Shown here in pieces: positions 1 to 7,747 of a DNA stretch of 64,000 nucleotides (positions are counted from its first letter, which is position 1; every line of letters starts with the position of its first letter). The stretch is from Streptomyces africanus. GTDB taxonomy: Bacteria; Actinomycetota; Actinomycetes; Streptomycetales; Streptomycetaceae. The DNA is taken from the NCBI RefSeq assembly GCF_002150735.1, contig NZ_MUKA01000075.1, positions 389-64,388 of the forward strand, in the 5' to 3' direction. Below the pieces are notes generated by a model, which searched no databases, was not told the origin of the DNA, and worked only from the letters and a program-made list of their open reading frames with translations. The translations under genes were made by a program, and so were the position numbers.

Positions 1-1
1 G

Positions 2-481
2 GAGCGGCTGCTCGAACTCGTCGCCGACGCCGGACGCCGGGTGGAACTGGCCATCGAGACCAAGCACCCCACCCGCTGGGCGGGACAGGTCGAGGAGCGG
101 CTGCTGGTCCTGCTGAAGCGGTTCGGCCTCGACGCCCCGGCCGCCGCCGAGGAGTCCCCGGTGCGGGTCATGAGCTTCTCGGCCCGCTCGCTGCACCGCG
201 TGCGTGCCGCCTCACCGACCCTGCCGACGGTGTACCTGGCCCAGTTCGTCTCGCCCCGGCTGCGCGACGGACGACTGCCCCCGGGCGTGCCGATCGCGGG
301 CCCGTCCCTGCGGATCGTGCGCAACCACCCCCTCTATGTGGAGCGCCTGAAGCAGGCCGGCCACCAGGTGCACGTGTGGACCGTGAACGAGCCCGAGGAC
401 GTGGATCTCTGTGTCGGCCTGGGCGTCGACGCCATCATCACCAACCGCCCGCGCGCGGTGCTCGACCAACTCGGCCGCTGA
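2..481 (+). CDS. Glycerophosphodiester phosphodiesterase, C-terminal part
   Basis: The gene enters from the left edge; 159 codons up to TGA are visible. The reading frame is open from base 2. The family hydrolyses glycerophosphodiesters to glycerol-3-phosphate and an alcohol in a TIM barrel. The visible part carries an E-T-K-H-P strand, a late-barrel segment reading VHVWTVNEPEDV, and the closing GVDAIITNRP motif typical of GDPD C-termini. No start or signal peptide can be judged. The next gene lies about 245 bp downstream on the same strand. Confidence 0.9.
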   Translation, partial: ERLLELVADAGRRVELAIETKHPTRWAGQVEERLLVLLKRFGLDAPAAAEESPVRVMSFSARSLHRVRAASPTLPTVYLAQFVSPRLRDGRLPPGVPIAGPSLRIVRNHPLYVERLKQAGHQVHVWTVNEPEDVDLCVGLGVDAIITNRPRAVLDQLGR

Positions 482-725
482 GGCCCGCCGGCCCCACATG
501 TCACACCAGACCCACGCACACCTCTTGACCTCGCCCCTTGCCGGACGGGATCCTCGCATCTCGGCCACACCGATGAAATCCAGCCACACGATGACAGGGA
601 GTGCTCCGGCGCGTTCGGTCCGTGTTCGGTCGTGGTGAATGCGTCACCGGACGTGGATTGGCCGGTTTCCGGTACAGGCCAATGGGGCATCCACACCGTG
701 GCGTGGGGCGAAGGAGGTCTCGGGG

Positions 726-1277
726 GTGGCGTTGGTGGTGGCACAGGAGGTGCCCACGTCGTCGAGCATGGCCGTACCCCATGGCCCTGCGGGCGTGGGG
801 GAAGCGAGACACCGTATGCGTGCACAGTTGCGCAGAGGTGGCGTAGCGGAATCGGTCATCGACGACGCCGTACTGATCCTTTCCGAACTTTTGAGCAACG
901 CGTGCAAACACGGCAGGCCCCTGGGCGACGCGTTCTCCGGCGACGGTGACGTCCGTGCCGCGTGGCGCGTGGACCCGTCCGGGCGGCTCATCGTCGAGGT
1001 CACGGACGGCGGCGGCCCGACCCGCCCCGCTCCCGCGACCCCGTCGGTCACGGCGCACGGCGGCCGCGGGCTGAACATCATCACCGCGCTGGCCGACGAC
1101 TGGGGTGTCCGGGACGACATCCGCGGCGAGGTCACCGTGTGGGTCGTCGTCCACGCCGACGTGTACGACCCGGACGCCGGACACCGCCGCGACGACTTCG
1201 CGACGCGCGTCACGGCCCCGGCGGTGTCCCAGATACCGGGGCTGGACTTCGCGGACGCCTTCGAGGACATGGACTGA
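726..1277 (+). CDS. RsbW-like ATP-binding regulator (HATPase_c_2)
   Basis: A 183-residue protein of the anti-sigma-factor / serine kinase-like ATPase family abundant in Streptomyces. The N-box (ELLSNACKH), a DGGGP segment and the G-box (GGRGLNIITALADDW) are all present, so the GHKL ATP-binding fold should be intact. No membrane or sensor domain is seen; it is probably cytoplasmic and binds a sigma factor or anti-sigma antagonist. The start is the GTG at 726 because AAGGAGGT at 711-718 lies 7 nt upstream; an in-frame ATG at 639 has no ribosome-binding site. The target is not predictable from sequence. Confidence 0.85.
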   Translation: MALVVAQEVPTSSSMAVPHGPAGVGEARHRMRAQLRRGGVAESVIDDAVLILSELLSNACKHGRPLGDAFSGDGDVRAAWRVDPSGRLIVEVTDGGGPTRPAPATPSVTAHGGRGLNIITALADDWGVRDDIRGEVTVWVVVHADVYDPDAGHRRDDFATRVTAPAVSQIPGLDFADAFEDMD

Positions 1278-1321
1278 CCCGGCGCCGGACCACCCCGTCG
1301 CCCACATGTGCGTCACCCGTG

Positions 1322-1347
1322 TTGTCCACAGGCCCGCGTCGTCCACA
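1322..1347 (+). promoter_or_regulatory. DnaA-box pair upstream of the SEC-C gene
   Basis: TTGTCCACA at 1322-1330 is a perfect Streptomyces-type DnaA box; TCGTCCACA at 1339-1347 differs at one base. Both are in the same orientation, 17 bp apart start to start, and about 75 bp before the next start codon. They could let DnaA regulate the downstream gene or titrate DnaA. Function is inferred. Confidence 0.5.
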
Positions 1348-1421
1348 GGACCCCGTCCCCCGGGGCACGAACGGCTAGGCTCGCGACCGTACGAGACGAG
1401 CCGTAACCGGGAGACCCATCG

Positions 1422-2387
1422 ATGGCCAAGAAGCGACCCCAGACGAAGGCCAAGCGCCCGCAGATCACGGACGGAGAGATCCCGGTCGTCGGCGCTCGCG
1501 AGCCCTGCCCCTGCGGCAGCGGCCGCCGTTACAAGGCCTGTCACGGCCGGGCCGCTGCCCACGCCGTGACCGAGCTGGTGCACCGCCCCTTCGAGGGCCT
1601 GCCCGGCGAGTGCGACTGGGTGGCCCTGCGCGAGCTGGTCCCGGCGGCCACGGCCGGGCTGACGCTCAAGGACGGCCTCCCCGAGGGCGTCCCGGCGGTC
1701 ACGCTGGCCACGGTCCTTCCGATGGCCTGGCCCGCCCTGCGCCGCGACGACGGCTCGGTCCTGCTCGGCCTGCAGAACGACACCTCGTCGGGCGACCTCA
1801 GCCGCGACCTCGCCGACATCCTCCAGCGTGCCCTGGAAGCCGAGCCCGGCACCCCGGTGCAGGGCCGCCGCGCCCCGGCCGACGGGCCGCGACTGCAGGA
1901 TCTGCTCGACCCGAAGGGCGCGTTCGAGCCAGAAGTGCACAGCGGCTTCGAGTTCTGGGTGCCGGACCCGGCCGGCGCCACACCGGAGGTGACCGCCTCC
2001 CTGGAGCGGGCCAACGCCGCGGCCATTCCGACCGTCAAGCTCCAGGGCGTGGACGCCGCGTACTGGTGCGAGACGCCCGAGAAGAATCATTTGCGGTGGG
2101 TCATGCCCCACCCCGAGGAGCAGCTTCTGGACGCTCTCGCGCGGCTGCACGCCGCGGGCCGGTCGAGCCTCGGCGAGGGCACCCGTCTCGTGGGTTCCTT
2201 CCGCGCTCACGGGCTCACCGTGCCGGTCTGGGACCTGCCGAGCGGGGTCAAGGCCGAGGACGTGGAGAAGCCGGCGGCGGAGTTCGCCGAGCGCCTCGCC
2301 ACCGCCCTGGCCTCGGACGCGCCGCTCACTCCGGACGAGCGCCGCGCGCGGGGCGGCCTCACCAACCGGCAGGTCACGCTCAGCTGA
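1422..2387 (+). CDS. DUF5926 family protein with N-terminal SEC-C zinc motif
   Basis: A 321-residue protein. A basic N-terminus (KKRPQTKAKRP) is followed by CPCGSGRRYKACHG near residues 30-43, a SEC-C-type zinc-binding motif like that at the SecA C-terminus. The rest resembles the actinobacterial DUF5926 family and has no recognised catalytic signature. There is no signal peptide or membrane segment. The start ATG follows GGGAGACCCATCG. It is monocistronic or last in its transcript, followed by a stem-loop region. Molecular function is unknown; nucleic-acid or ribosome association is a guess from the basic tail plus zinc motif. Confidence 0.85.
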   Translation: MAKKRPQTKAKRPQITDGEIPVVGAREPCPCGSGRRYKACHGRAAAHAVTELVHRPFEGLPGECDWVALRELVPAATAGLTLKDGLPEGVPAVTLATVLPMAWPALRRDDGSVLLGLQNDTSSGDLSRDLADILQRALEAEPGTPVQGRRAPADGPRLQDLLDPKGAFEPEVHSGFEFWVPDPAGATPEVTASLERANAAAIPTVKLQGVDAAYWCETPEKNHLRWVMPHPEEQLLDALARLHAAGRSSLGEGTRLVGSFRAHGLTVPVWDLPSGVKAEDVEKPAAEFAERLATALASDAPLTPDERRARGGLTNRQVTLS

Positions 2388-2505
2388 CGGCTTGTCACGG
2401 GCCCGGTCCGGCCGCCCGGACGGCCGACCGGACCCTCGCGCTCGGGACGGGTGACGCCCTTCACCACTCCCGGCCGGGACAAGCCGACCGGTGACCGGAA
2501 AGGGC

Positions 2506-2596
2506 GAGATCGAATTTGCGAACCGCCGATCTCTTGTTACCGTTCCTGTAGCCCGGTTGCTGGTGCATCCCCCGTCGCCAGCAACCGGGTCTTTTC
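2506..2596 (+). ncRNA. Two-hairpin structured element, probably a terminator or small RNA
   Basis: GAGATCG (2506-2512) pairs with CGATCTC (2527-2533) around a 14-nt loop. CCCGGTTGCTGG (2552-2563) pairs perfectly with CCAGCAACCGGG (2578-2589) around a 14-nt loop containing five Cs, then TCTTTTC follows. The second hairpin plus U-rich tail is a good intrinsic terminator for rightward transcription. The first hairpin and the conserved-looking linker suggest a short structured RNA rather than only a terminator. It lies between two convergent genes. Confidence 0.5.
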
Positions 2597-2642
2597 ATGC
2601 GCGCGGCCGTTCACCGAACGCAGCCGCTCCTCAACTGGCGGA

Positions 2643-3254
2643 CTACGTGGGCGAGTTGCTCCCCGAGCGCAGCAGCAGCGGCCCGTGGCCGGCCCGCCGG
2701 GCGAACTCCGCGACCGCCGTGTATGCCGCCAGATCCCCGCGTGCGGGCTCACGGGGTGTCTCGCAGGTCCCCGGTTCGTCCTCGGCACCCACGGCGCAGG
2801 TGATCTGCACGGTGCGGGCGCCGGGCCCCATCAGACTCAGTACGGCGTCGAGCGCCTCGCCGGTCGCATTGCGGTAGTAGGTCCGCGCCCAGGTGTGCGC
2901 GGCCTGCGTCACGACACAGGTCTGCGCCTCGACGCCCTCGGGGGAGGAGAGTTCGGGACCGCAGCGCGCGGCGGTCGGCAGGCCCGGGCCGAGGTCGGGG
3001 AGGCCGGCCACGGCGGGAGGCGTCTTGCCGTCCGCGGACGGCTCGGAGGAACGCACGCCGGTGTGGTCCGCCGAACCCCCGGCGTGTGTTGTATCCCCTG
3101 ACCCGCGGGGGCCTGGTGAGCCCGGGAAATTCGGGGAGCCCGCGGACGCCACCGCCAGCGGCAGTGCGACCGCGCACGCCGCCACGACACCCGCGAGGGC
3201 GAGAAACCGGAACTTTCTGAGGTCCCGGGGACGGCCCCGGGAATGACGCGGCAT
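2643..3254 (-). CDS. Secreted protein of unknown function
   Basis: A 203-residue protein with an N-terminal signal peptide: basic PRHSRGRPRDLRKFR, a hydrophobic stretch (FLALAGVVAACAVALPL) and an Ala-rich cleavage region. A Gly/Ser/Pro-rich linker follows, then a compact C-terminal domain from about residue 85 with three or four cysteines (RCGPEL, TCVV, ITCAVG, TCETP) that could form disulfides outside the cell. I recognise no family. It starts at the ATG ending at 3254, shortly downstream of the divergently spaced Prim-Pol gene's stop on the same strand, and may be co-transcribed with it. Confidence 0.75.
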   Translation of the reverse strand: MPRHSRGRPRDLRKFRFLALAGVVAACAVALPLAVASAGSPNFPGSPGPRGSGDTTHAGGSADHTGVRSSEPSADGKTPPAVAGLPDLGPGLPTAARCGPELSSPEGVEAQTCVVTQAAHTWARTYYRNATGEALDAVLSLMGPGARTVQITCAVGAEDEPGTCETPREPARGDLAAYTAVAEFARRAGHGPLLLRSGSNSPT

Positions 3255-3309
3255 GGCCCCGGAACATAACGCCCCGGGACGGAACCCGGGCTCGGCGCGC
3301 CCGACAGCC

Positions 3310-3975
3310 CTAGAACTCGGGCGCGCTCACACCCGTACGGGTGAGGGCCTCGACCACGGCGTCCACCACGGCCTCCACATCCGGCACCCACGGCGAGGCG
3401 GAGCCGGGCAGCGGCGCCCGCTCCCAGCGGATCTCGCCCGGGCCCGTCTCGGACGGCGGCAGCGCCAGGTAGCCGCCCTCGCCGTGGAAGCGGAGGGAGC
3501 CGGGCACGAAGTCCTTGGCGTAGAGCAGTTCGCCGAGCTGCTCCATGGAGTACGGCTTCACGAGGATCGCCCACCGGCTCGGGGAGGCGACGACCGGGCC
3601 GAGCCGCAGCCCCGAGCGGTCGAGCGCCTCGAGGGCGCGGGCGGCCGGCAGCGCCGGCAGGGAGACCGCGCAGGGGGCCTTGCCTCCGGTGGCCAGGACG
3701 ATCGGCGCCGTCGGCCGGTTGCTCCACCACCAGCGGACCATGCGCCCGTCGGTGGTGGCCGCGAGGAGGCCGGGGTCGAAGGGGTGCGCGCCGGGAACCG
3801 TGCACTCGGGGTCAGGGCAACCGCAGCGGTTGCGCCCCTCGGGGTCCGCCGCCACGCCGGGGAGTACGGGCCACTGCCATTCCGTCGCGTAGGTCAGGGC
3901 CGCGCCGATCAGCTCAGGCCTCCCGTCGCTGCGCTGGGACAGGAGCCCGCGTCGCCTTCCGAGGATCTCGCGCAT
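3310..3975 (-). CDS. Bifunctional primase/polymerase (Prim-Pol) N-terminal domain protein
   Basis: A 221-residue stand-alone protein resembling the Prim-Pol N-terminal domain found in replication and plasmid primases. Visible features are an Ala-rich helix with WPVLPGV, a small Cys cluster (CGCPDPEC) in the region where Prim-Pol proteins often bind zinc, HPFDPG, and a WWWSNRPTAPI core. There is no helicase domain. The start ATG at 3975 has AAGGA about 10 nt upstream; an in-frame ATG at 4026 would add 17 residues but lacks a good ribosome-binding site. Chromosomal copies in Streptomyces are common and of unknown role. Confidence 0.8.
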   Translation of the reverse strand: MREILGRRRGLLSQRSDGRPELIGAALTYATEWQWPVLPGVAADPEGRNRCGCPDPECTVPGAHPFDPGLLAATTDGRMVRWWWSNRPTAPIVLATGGKAPCAVSLPALPAARALEALDRSGLRLGPVVASPSRWAILVKPYSMEQLGELLYAKDFVPGSLRFHGEGGYLALPPSETGPGEIRWERAPLPGSASPWVPDVEAVVDAVVEALTRTGVSAPEF

Positions 3976-4477
3976 GAGCGCTCGTTCCTTTCCGTTGCAC
4001 GCCGGCAACACCGTGGTCCACATCACATCATGTGTCGATCACTTCACTGTGCGTACCTGTTGGCGCATCACACCCCTGCCGTGCGCAAGGGGAACCCCTA
4101 TGGGTCGAGCTTTGGCTGCCTCCGCGGCCGTCCCGCCCATACTGCGTCTATCAAAAGCATGGGCGTGGCGTAGGGGTGGCGAAGTATGGCGTTTGCCGTC
4201 GCGCGTATTTCTCTCCGCCTCCGCCACGGGAGGATGGGGCACGGTCGTCGGTGGATAGGACGCCCGGCTCCGTCACCAGGTTCCGGGTAGTTCTCAACCA
4301 CCCCTGGCCTTCACCGAGTACGTACCCATCACGACCGTTGTGACGCTCCGTCGAGCAAGCCCAGTCGACCGCAATAAGCCGTCCCTTGCGGCAGTTTTAG
4401 GCCAACTTCGCATTTACGCAAGAGGAAGGAGAGTTCTTCCCTCAGACCTCACGGACACCAGGAATCCCAGCAGGACA
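3976..4477. other. Gene-free divergent promoter region
   Basis: About 500 bp between the leftward Prim-Pol gene and the rightward phosphatase gene. It is less G+C-rich than its surroundings in places and must hold promoters for both. I see no tRNA, repeat or strong operator palindrome; short C/A-rich runs around 4060-4110 and the YGGCGTAGGGGTGGC-like run near 4160-4180 are unassigned. Confidence 0.6.
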
Positions 4478-6046
4478 ATGCTGGACATCTCCTCACGAGT
4501 GCGTGTACATGTGGAGACACTGCTAGCGGCGCAGAATGACATGGGGGTTTGCGATGCTTTTGAGCAGTACGCGCTGGTCGGAAAGCCGGACGCCATGAAC
4601 GCCCCGCACCCTCCGAAAGTGGCTGGAATCGATTCAACGGTTCCGGCGCCCGCACACACTGTCACGCCCGTCGCGGCGGGTACCTCCCCGGCTGCCCCGC
4701 CAAACCCTCCGGCCCCACCGGGCGCGGTACTCCAGGACCGTCTCGCCGGCTGGGTCTCCGACCTCACCACCCTCCACGAGCTGACCGAGCGTCTGACCCG
4801 CACCTGCGCGCTCGACGAGGCGCTCCAGGAACTGCTGCGGGCCGGCGCCGCCCTGGTGGGCGCCCGCCGCGGCCTCGTCGTCCTGGAACCCGGCGACGGA
4901 CTCGGCCCGGACACCACCGTCGGTCTGGGCCTGGCGCGCGCCGACCTCGGCCACATCGAGACCGTGCCCCGCAGCGCCCTGTCCTACGGCCGGATCCTCG
5001 ACGGACTGCCCGGCGGCGAGGACGGCATCGCCGAACCCGACCTGTTCGCCGAGGAAGGGCTCGATCCCCGCCACCGCGAGGTCGCGGCCCGCCTCGGCTA
5101 CGCCGCCAGCTACGCCCTCCCGCTGACCCCCGAGTCAGCCGGGTCCTCCGCTTCCACCGGGTCCCCCGCTTCCGCCGGGTCCCCCGACTCCGCCGACCGC
5201 CTCGGCGCCGTCACGTGGCTCTACGACGAACCCGCCGAACCGATCGAACGGCAGCGCCACCTCGTCGGCCTGTACATCCGGTACGCCGCCGAGCACCTCG
5301 CCCGGCTGCTCGAACTGGAGCGCACACGCGCGGCCATGGCGACCATGTCGGACGAACTGCTGCCGGCGCGGCTGCCGCGGGTGGCCGGTGTCCAGCTCGC
5401 CGCCCGGCACCGCACCGGCCCGCGCGGCGGCGGCGACTGGTACGACGCGCTGCCACTGCCCGACGCCGCCCTCGGCCTCGCCGTCGGATCCGTCACCGGG
5501 GCGGGGCCCAGCGCGGTCGCCGCGATGGGGCGGCTGCGGGCGTCCCTGCGCGCCTACGCCGTGATGGAGGGGGAGGACCCGGTCGCCGTCCTGTCCGACC
5601 TGGAGCTGCTGATGCGGCTGACCGAGCCGGCCCGCTCGGCCACCGCCCTGTTCGGCTACTGCGAACCGGCCGCCCGCAAGATCACGCTGGCCGGCGCCGG
5701 GCACAGTCCGCCGCTGCTGATCGGACAGCGCCGCACCGAGTTCGTGGAGACGTCGGTCTCCGCCCCGCTGGGCATGCTCGCCTGCTGGGAGGCGCCGAGC
5801 GTGGAGATCCTCGCCGAGCCCGGGGAGACGGTTCTGCTGTACACCGACGGGCTGCTGCACCGCACCGGCGAGACCACCGACCGGGCCTTCGCCCGGCTGC
5901 ACGCGGCGGCGGCCGGAGCGCCCCGGGCCCTGCGGTGCGATCCCGGCGCCCTCGCCGACCACGTCCTGCGCAGCGTGCTGCCGGACGGGCTCGACGCGGC
6001 CGACGGTGCGGAGGACGTCGTCCTGCTGGCGGTGCGGTTCGAGTAA
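4478..6046 (+). CDS. PP2C/SpoIIE-family serine phosphatase with GAF domain
   Basis: A 522-residue soluble protein. An N-terminal Pro/Ala-rich stretch precedes a GAF-like sensor domain (about residues 90-260), then a SpoIIE/RsbU-type PP2C domain from about residue 300: RTGPRGGGDWYDA is the Asp-containing metal-binding motif, and GAGHSPPLL, a GETVLLYTDGLLH strand and DVVLLAVR follow in order. Such enzymes dephosphorylate anti-sigma antagonists, and RsbW-like ATPases flank this region at 0.7 and 11 kb, though partnership is not shown. ATG 4478 is preferred; an in-frame GTG at 4340 would extend it by 46 residues. The linker before the phosphatase domain has short Ser/Ala/Gly/Pro tandem repeats near 5130-5190. 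Confidence 0.88.
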   Translation: MLDISSRVRVHVETLLAAQNDMGVCDAFEQYALVGKPDAMNAPHPPKVAGIDSTVPAPAHTVTPVAAGTSPAAPPNPPAPPGAVLQDRLAGWVSDLTTLHELTERLTRTCALDEALQELLRAGAALVGARRGLVVLEPGDGLGPDTTVGLGLARADLGHIETVPRSALSYGRILDGLPGGEDGIAEPDLFAEEGLDPRHREVAARLGYAASYALPLTPESAGSSASTGSPASAGSPDSADRLGAVTWLYDEPAEPIERQRHLVGLYIRYAAEHLARLLELERTRAAMATMSDELLPARLPRVAGVQLAARHRTGPRGGGDWYDALPLPDAALGLAVGSVTGAGPSAVAAMGRLRASLRAYAVMEGEDPVAVLSDLELLMRLTEPARSATALFGYCEPAARKITLAGAGHSPPLLIGQRRTEFVETSVSAPLGMLACWEAPSVEILAEPGETVLLYTDGLLHRTGETTDRAFARLHAAAAGAPRALRCDPGALADHVLRSVLPDGLDAADGAEDVVLLAVRFE

Positions 6047-6131
6047 CGCTCCTCGTCATCGCCCTGAGGCCGCTTCCCCGCCGCCGTAAAGTGGAGAGCG
6101 GTCCAGTGCCGTATCGAGGAGGATGACCGCC

Positions 6132-7589
6132 GTGGCAGAAGAGCCTTCGGACACCCCGGAGACTGCCGAAGAAGAGCCGATCAAGCAGCGGAAGAACGGA
6201 CTGTACCCCGGCGTGTCCGACGAGCTTGCCGAGAACATGAAGAGCGGCTGGGCCGACACCGAGCTGCGTGACCTCGAGCCCATCGCCCAGGCCGCCGAGA
6301 CCGCCGCCCGCCGGGCCGCGCTGTCCGCGCGCTTCCCGGGCGAGCGGCTGGTGATCCCCGCGGGCAACCTGAAGACCCGCTCGAACGACACCGAGTACGC
6401 GTTCCGCGCCTCCGTCGAGTACGCCTACCTGACCGGCAACCAGACCGAGGACGGCGTCCTGGTCCTGGAGCCCAGGGGCGAGGGGCACGAGGCGACGATC
6501 TACCTCCTGCCGCGTTCGAACCGGGAGAACGGCGAGTTCTGGCTGGACGGCCAGGGCGAGCTGTGGGTCGGCCGCCGGCACTCCCTCACCGAGGCGGAGC
6601 AGCTGTACGGCATCCCCGCCTCCGACGTGCGCGAGCTGGCCGGGGCACTGCGCGAGGCCACGGGCCCGGTGCGGGTCGTGCGCGGGTACGACGCCGGCAT
6701 CGAGGCGGCGCTGACCGACAAGGTCACCGCCGAGCGCGACGAGGAGCTGCGGGTCTTCCTCTCCGAGGCGCGACTGGTCAAGGACGACTTCGAGATCGGC
6801 GAGCTCCAGAAGGCCGTCGACTCGACCGTGCGCGGCTTCGAGGACGTGGTGAAGGTCCTCGACAAGGCCGAGGCGACCTCCGAGCGGTACATCGAGGGCA
6901 CGTTCTTCCTCCGCGCGCGGGTGGAGGGCAACGACGTCGGCTACGGCACGATCGCCGCCGCCGGACCTCACGCCTGCACGCTGCACTGGGTGCGCAACGA
7001 CGGGCCCGTGCGCTCGGGCGATCTGCTGCTGCTCGACGCGGGTGTGGAGACGCACACGTACTACACCGCGGACGTGACGCGCACGCTGCCGGTCAACGGG
7101 CGGTTCAGCGAGCTCCAGCGGAAGATCTACGACGCCGTGTACGAGGCCCAGGAGGCCGGGATCGCGGCGGTGCGGCCGGGCGCGAAGTACCGGGACTTCC
7201 ACGACGCCGCGCAGCGGGTGCTGGCCGAGAAGCTGGTCGAGTGGGGGCTGGTCGAGGGGCCGGTGGAGCGGGTGCTGGAGCTGGGGCTTCAGCGGCGGTG
7301 GACGCTGCACGGGACCGGGCACATGCTCGGGATGGACGTGCACGACTGCGCTGCCGCGCGGACCGAGACGTACGTCGACGGTGTGCTGGAGCCGGGGATG
7401 TGCCTGACCGTCGAGCCGGGGCTGTACTTCCAGGCCGATGACCTGACGGTGCCGGAGGAGTACCGGGGTATCGGTGTGCGGATCGAGGACGACATCCTCG
7501 TGACGGAGGACGGCAACCGGAATCTGAGTGCGGCGTTGCCTCGTCGGGCGGACGAGGTCGAGGCGTGGATGGCGTCCGTCAAGGGCTGA
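6132..7589 (+). CDS. pepP: Xaa-Pro aminopeptidase (M24B)
   Basis: A 485-residue metallopeptidase removing N-terminal residues that precede proline. An N-terminal AMP_N-like domain (about 40-180) is followed by the pita-bread M24 domain. The metal ligands can be recognised: LLLDAGVETHTYYTADVTRT (two Asp), HGTGHMLGMDVHD (His), the MCLTVEPGLY Glu and the GIGVRIEDDI Glu. GTG 6132 is chosen because AGGAGG at 6117-6122 gives 9-nt spacing, while the ATG at 6123 abuts that site. It is likely cytoplasmic and ends just before a Streptomyces-type intergenic repeat. Confidence 0.93.
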   Translation: MAEEPSDTPETAEEEPIKQRKNGLYPGVSDELAENMKSGWADTELRDLEPIAQAAETAARRAALSARFPGERLVIPAGNLKTRSNDTEYAFRASVEYAYLTGNQTEDGVLVLEPRGEGHEATIYLLPRSNRENGEFWLDGQGELWVGRRHSLTEAEQLYGIPASDVRELAGALREATGPVRVVRGYDAGIEAALTDKVTAERDEELRVFLSEARLVKDDFEIGELQKAVDSTVRGFEDVVKVLDKAEATSERYIEGTFFLRARVEGNDVGYGTIAAAGPHACTLHWVRNDGPVRSGDLLLLDAGVETHTYYTADVTRTLPVNGRFSELQRKIYDAVYEAQEAGIAAVRPGAKYRDFHDAAQRVLAEKLVEWGLVEGPVERVLELGLQRRWTLHGTGHMLGMDVHDCAAARTETYVDGVLEPGMCLTVEPGLYFQADDLTVPEEYRGIGVRIEDDILVTEDGNRNLSAALPRRADEVEAWMASVKG

Positions 7590-7608
7590 GTCCCGGGTGC
7601 GGGTGCGT

Positions 7609-7635
7609 GGGGGCTGGTCGCGCAGTTCCCCGCGC
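7609..7635 (+). repeat. Streptomyces-type REP-like intergenic element
   Basis: The run GGGGCTGGTCGCGCAG followed by TTCCCCGCGC matches a short palindromic sequence that I recall as widespread downstream of Streptomyces genes. It folds as GGGGGCTG with CAGTTCCCC, including two G-U pairs. It begins about 20 bp after the pepP stop and probably ends or stabilises that transcript. Confidence 0.6.
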
Positions 7636-7652
7636 ACCTGAGACCACAGGGC

Positions 7653-7678
7653 ACCTCCGGTGGTAAAAAACCGCAGGT
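7653..7678 (+). terminator. Stem-loop between pepP and glyQS
   Basis: ACCTCCGGT (7653-7661) pairs with ACCGCAGGT (7670-7678), 8 of 9 positions, around an A-rich loop. It follows the REP-like element, so pepP is probably terminated here and glyQS has its own promoter. No T-box-type antiterminator bulge motif is present. Confidence 0.4.
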
Positions 7679-7747
7679 CAACGCTGCTTGGCGTGTGAGA
7701 TCATGGCCGACCTTGCCGGTCCGACTCGGGGAACAGGCGCGATCATC

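Noticed and set aside
639..725. ATG 639 as the start of the RsbW-like gene
   Set aside because: No ribosome-binding site at that position, whereas AAGGAGGT sits 7 nt ahead of GTG 726.
2506..2596. 6C RNA motif
   Set aside because: Only one loop has a C run (five), and the first loop has none.
7590..7747. T-box riboswitch before glyQS
   Set aside because: No T-box sequence (TGGNACCGCG) or specifier loop; only a REP-like repeat and one small hairpin.
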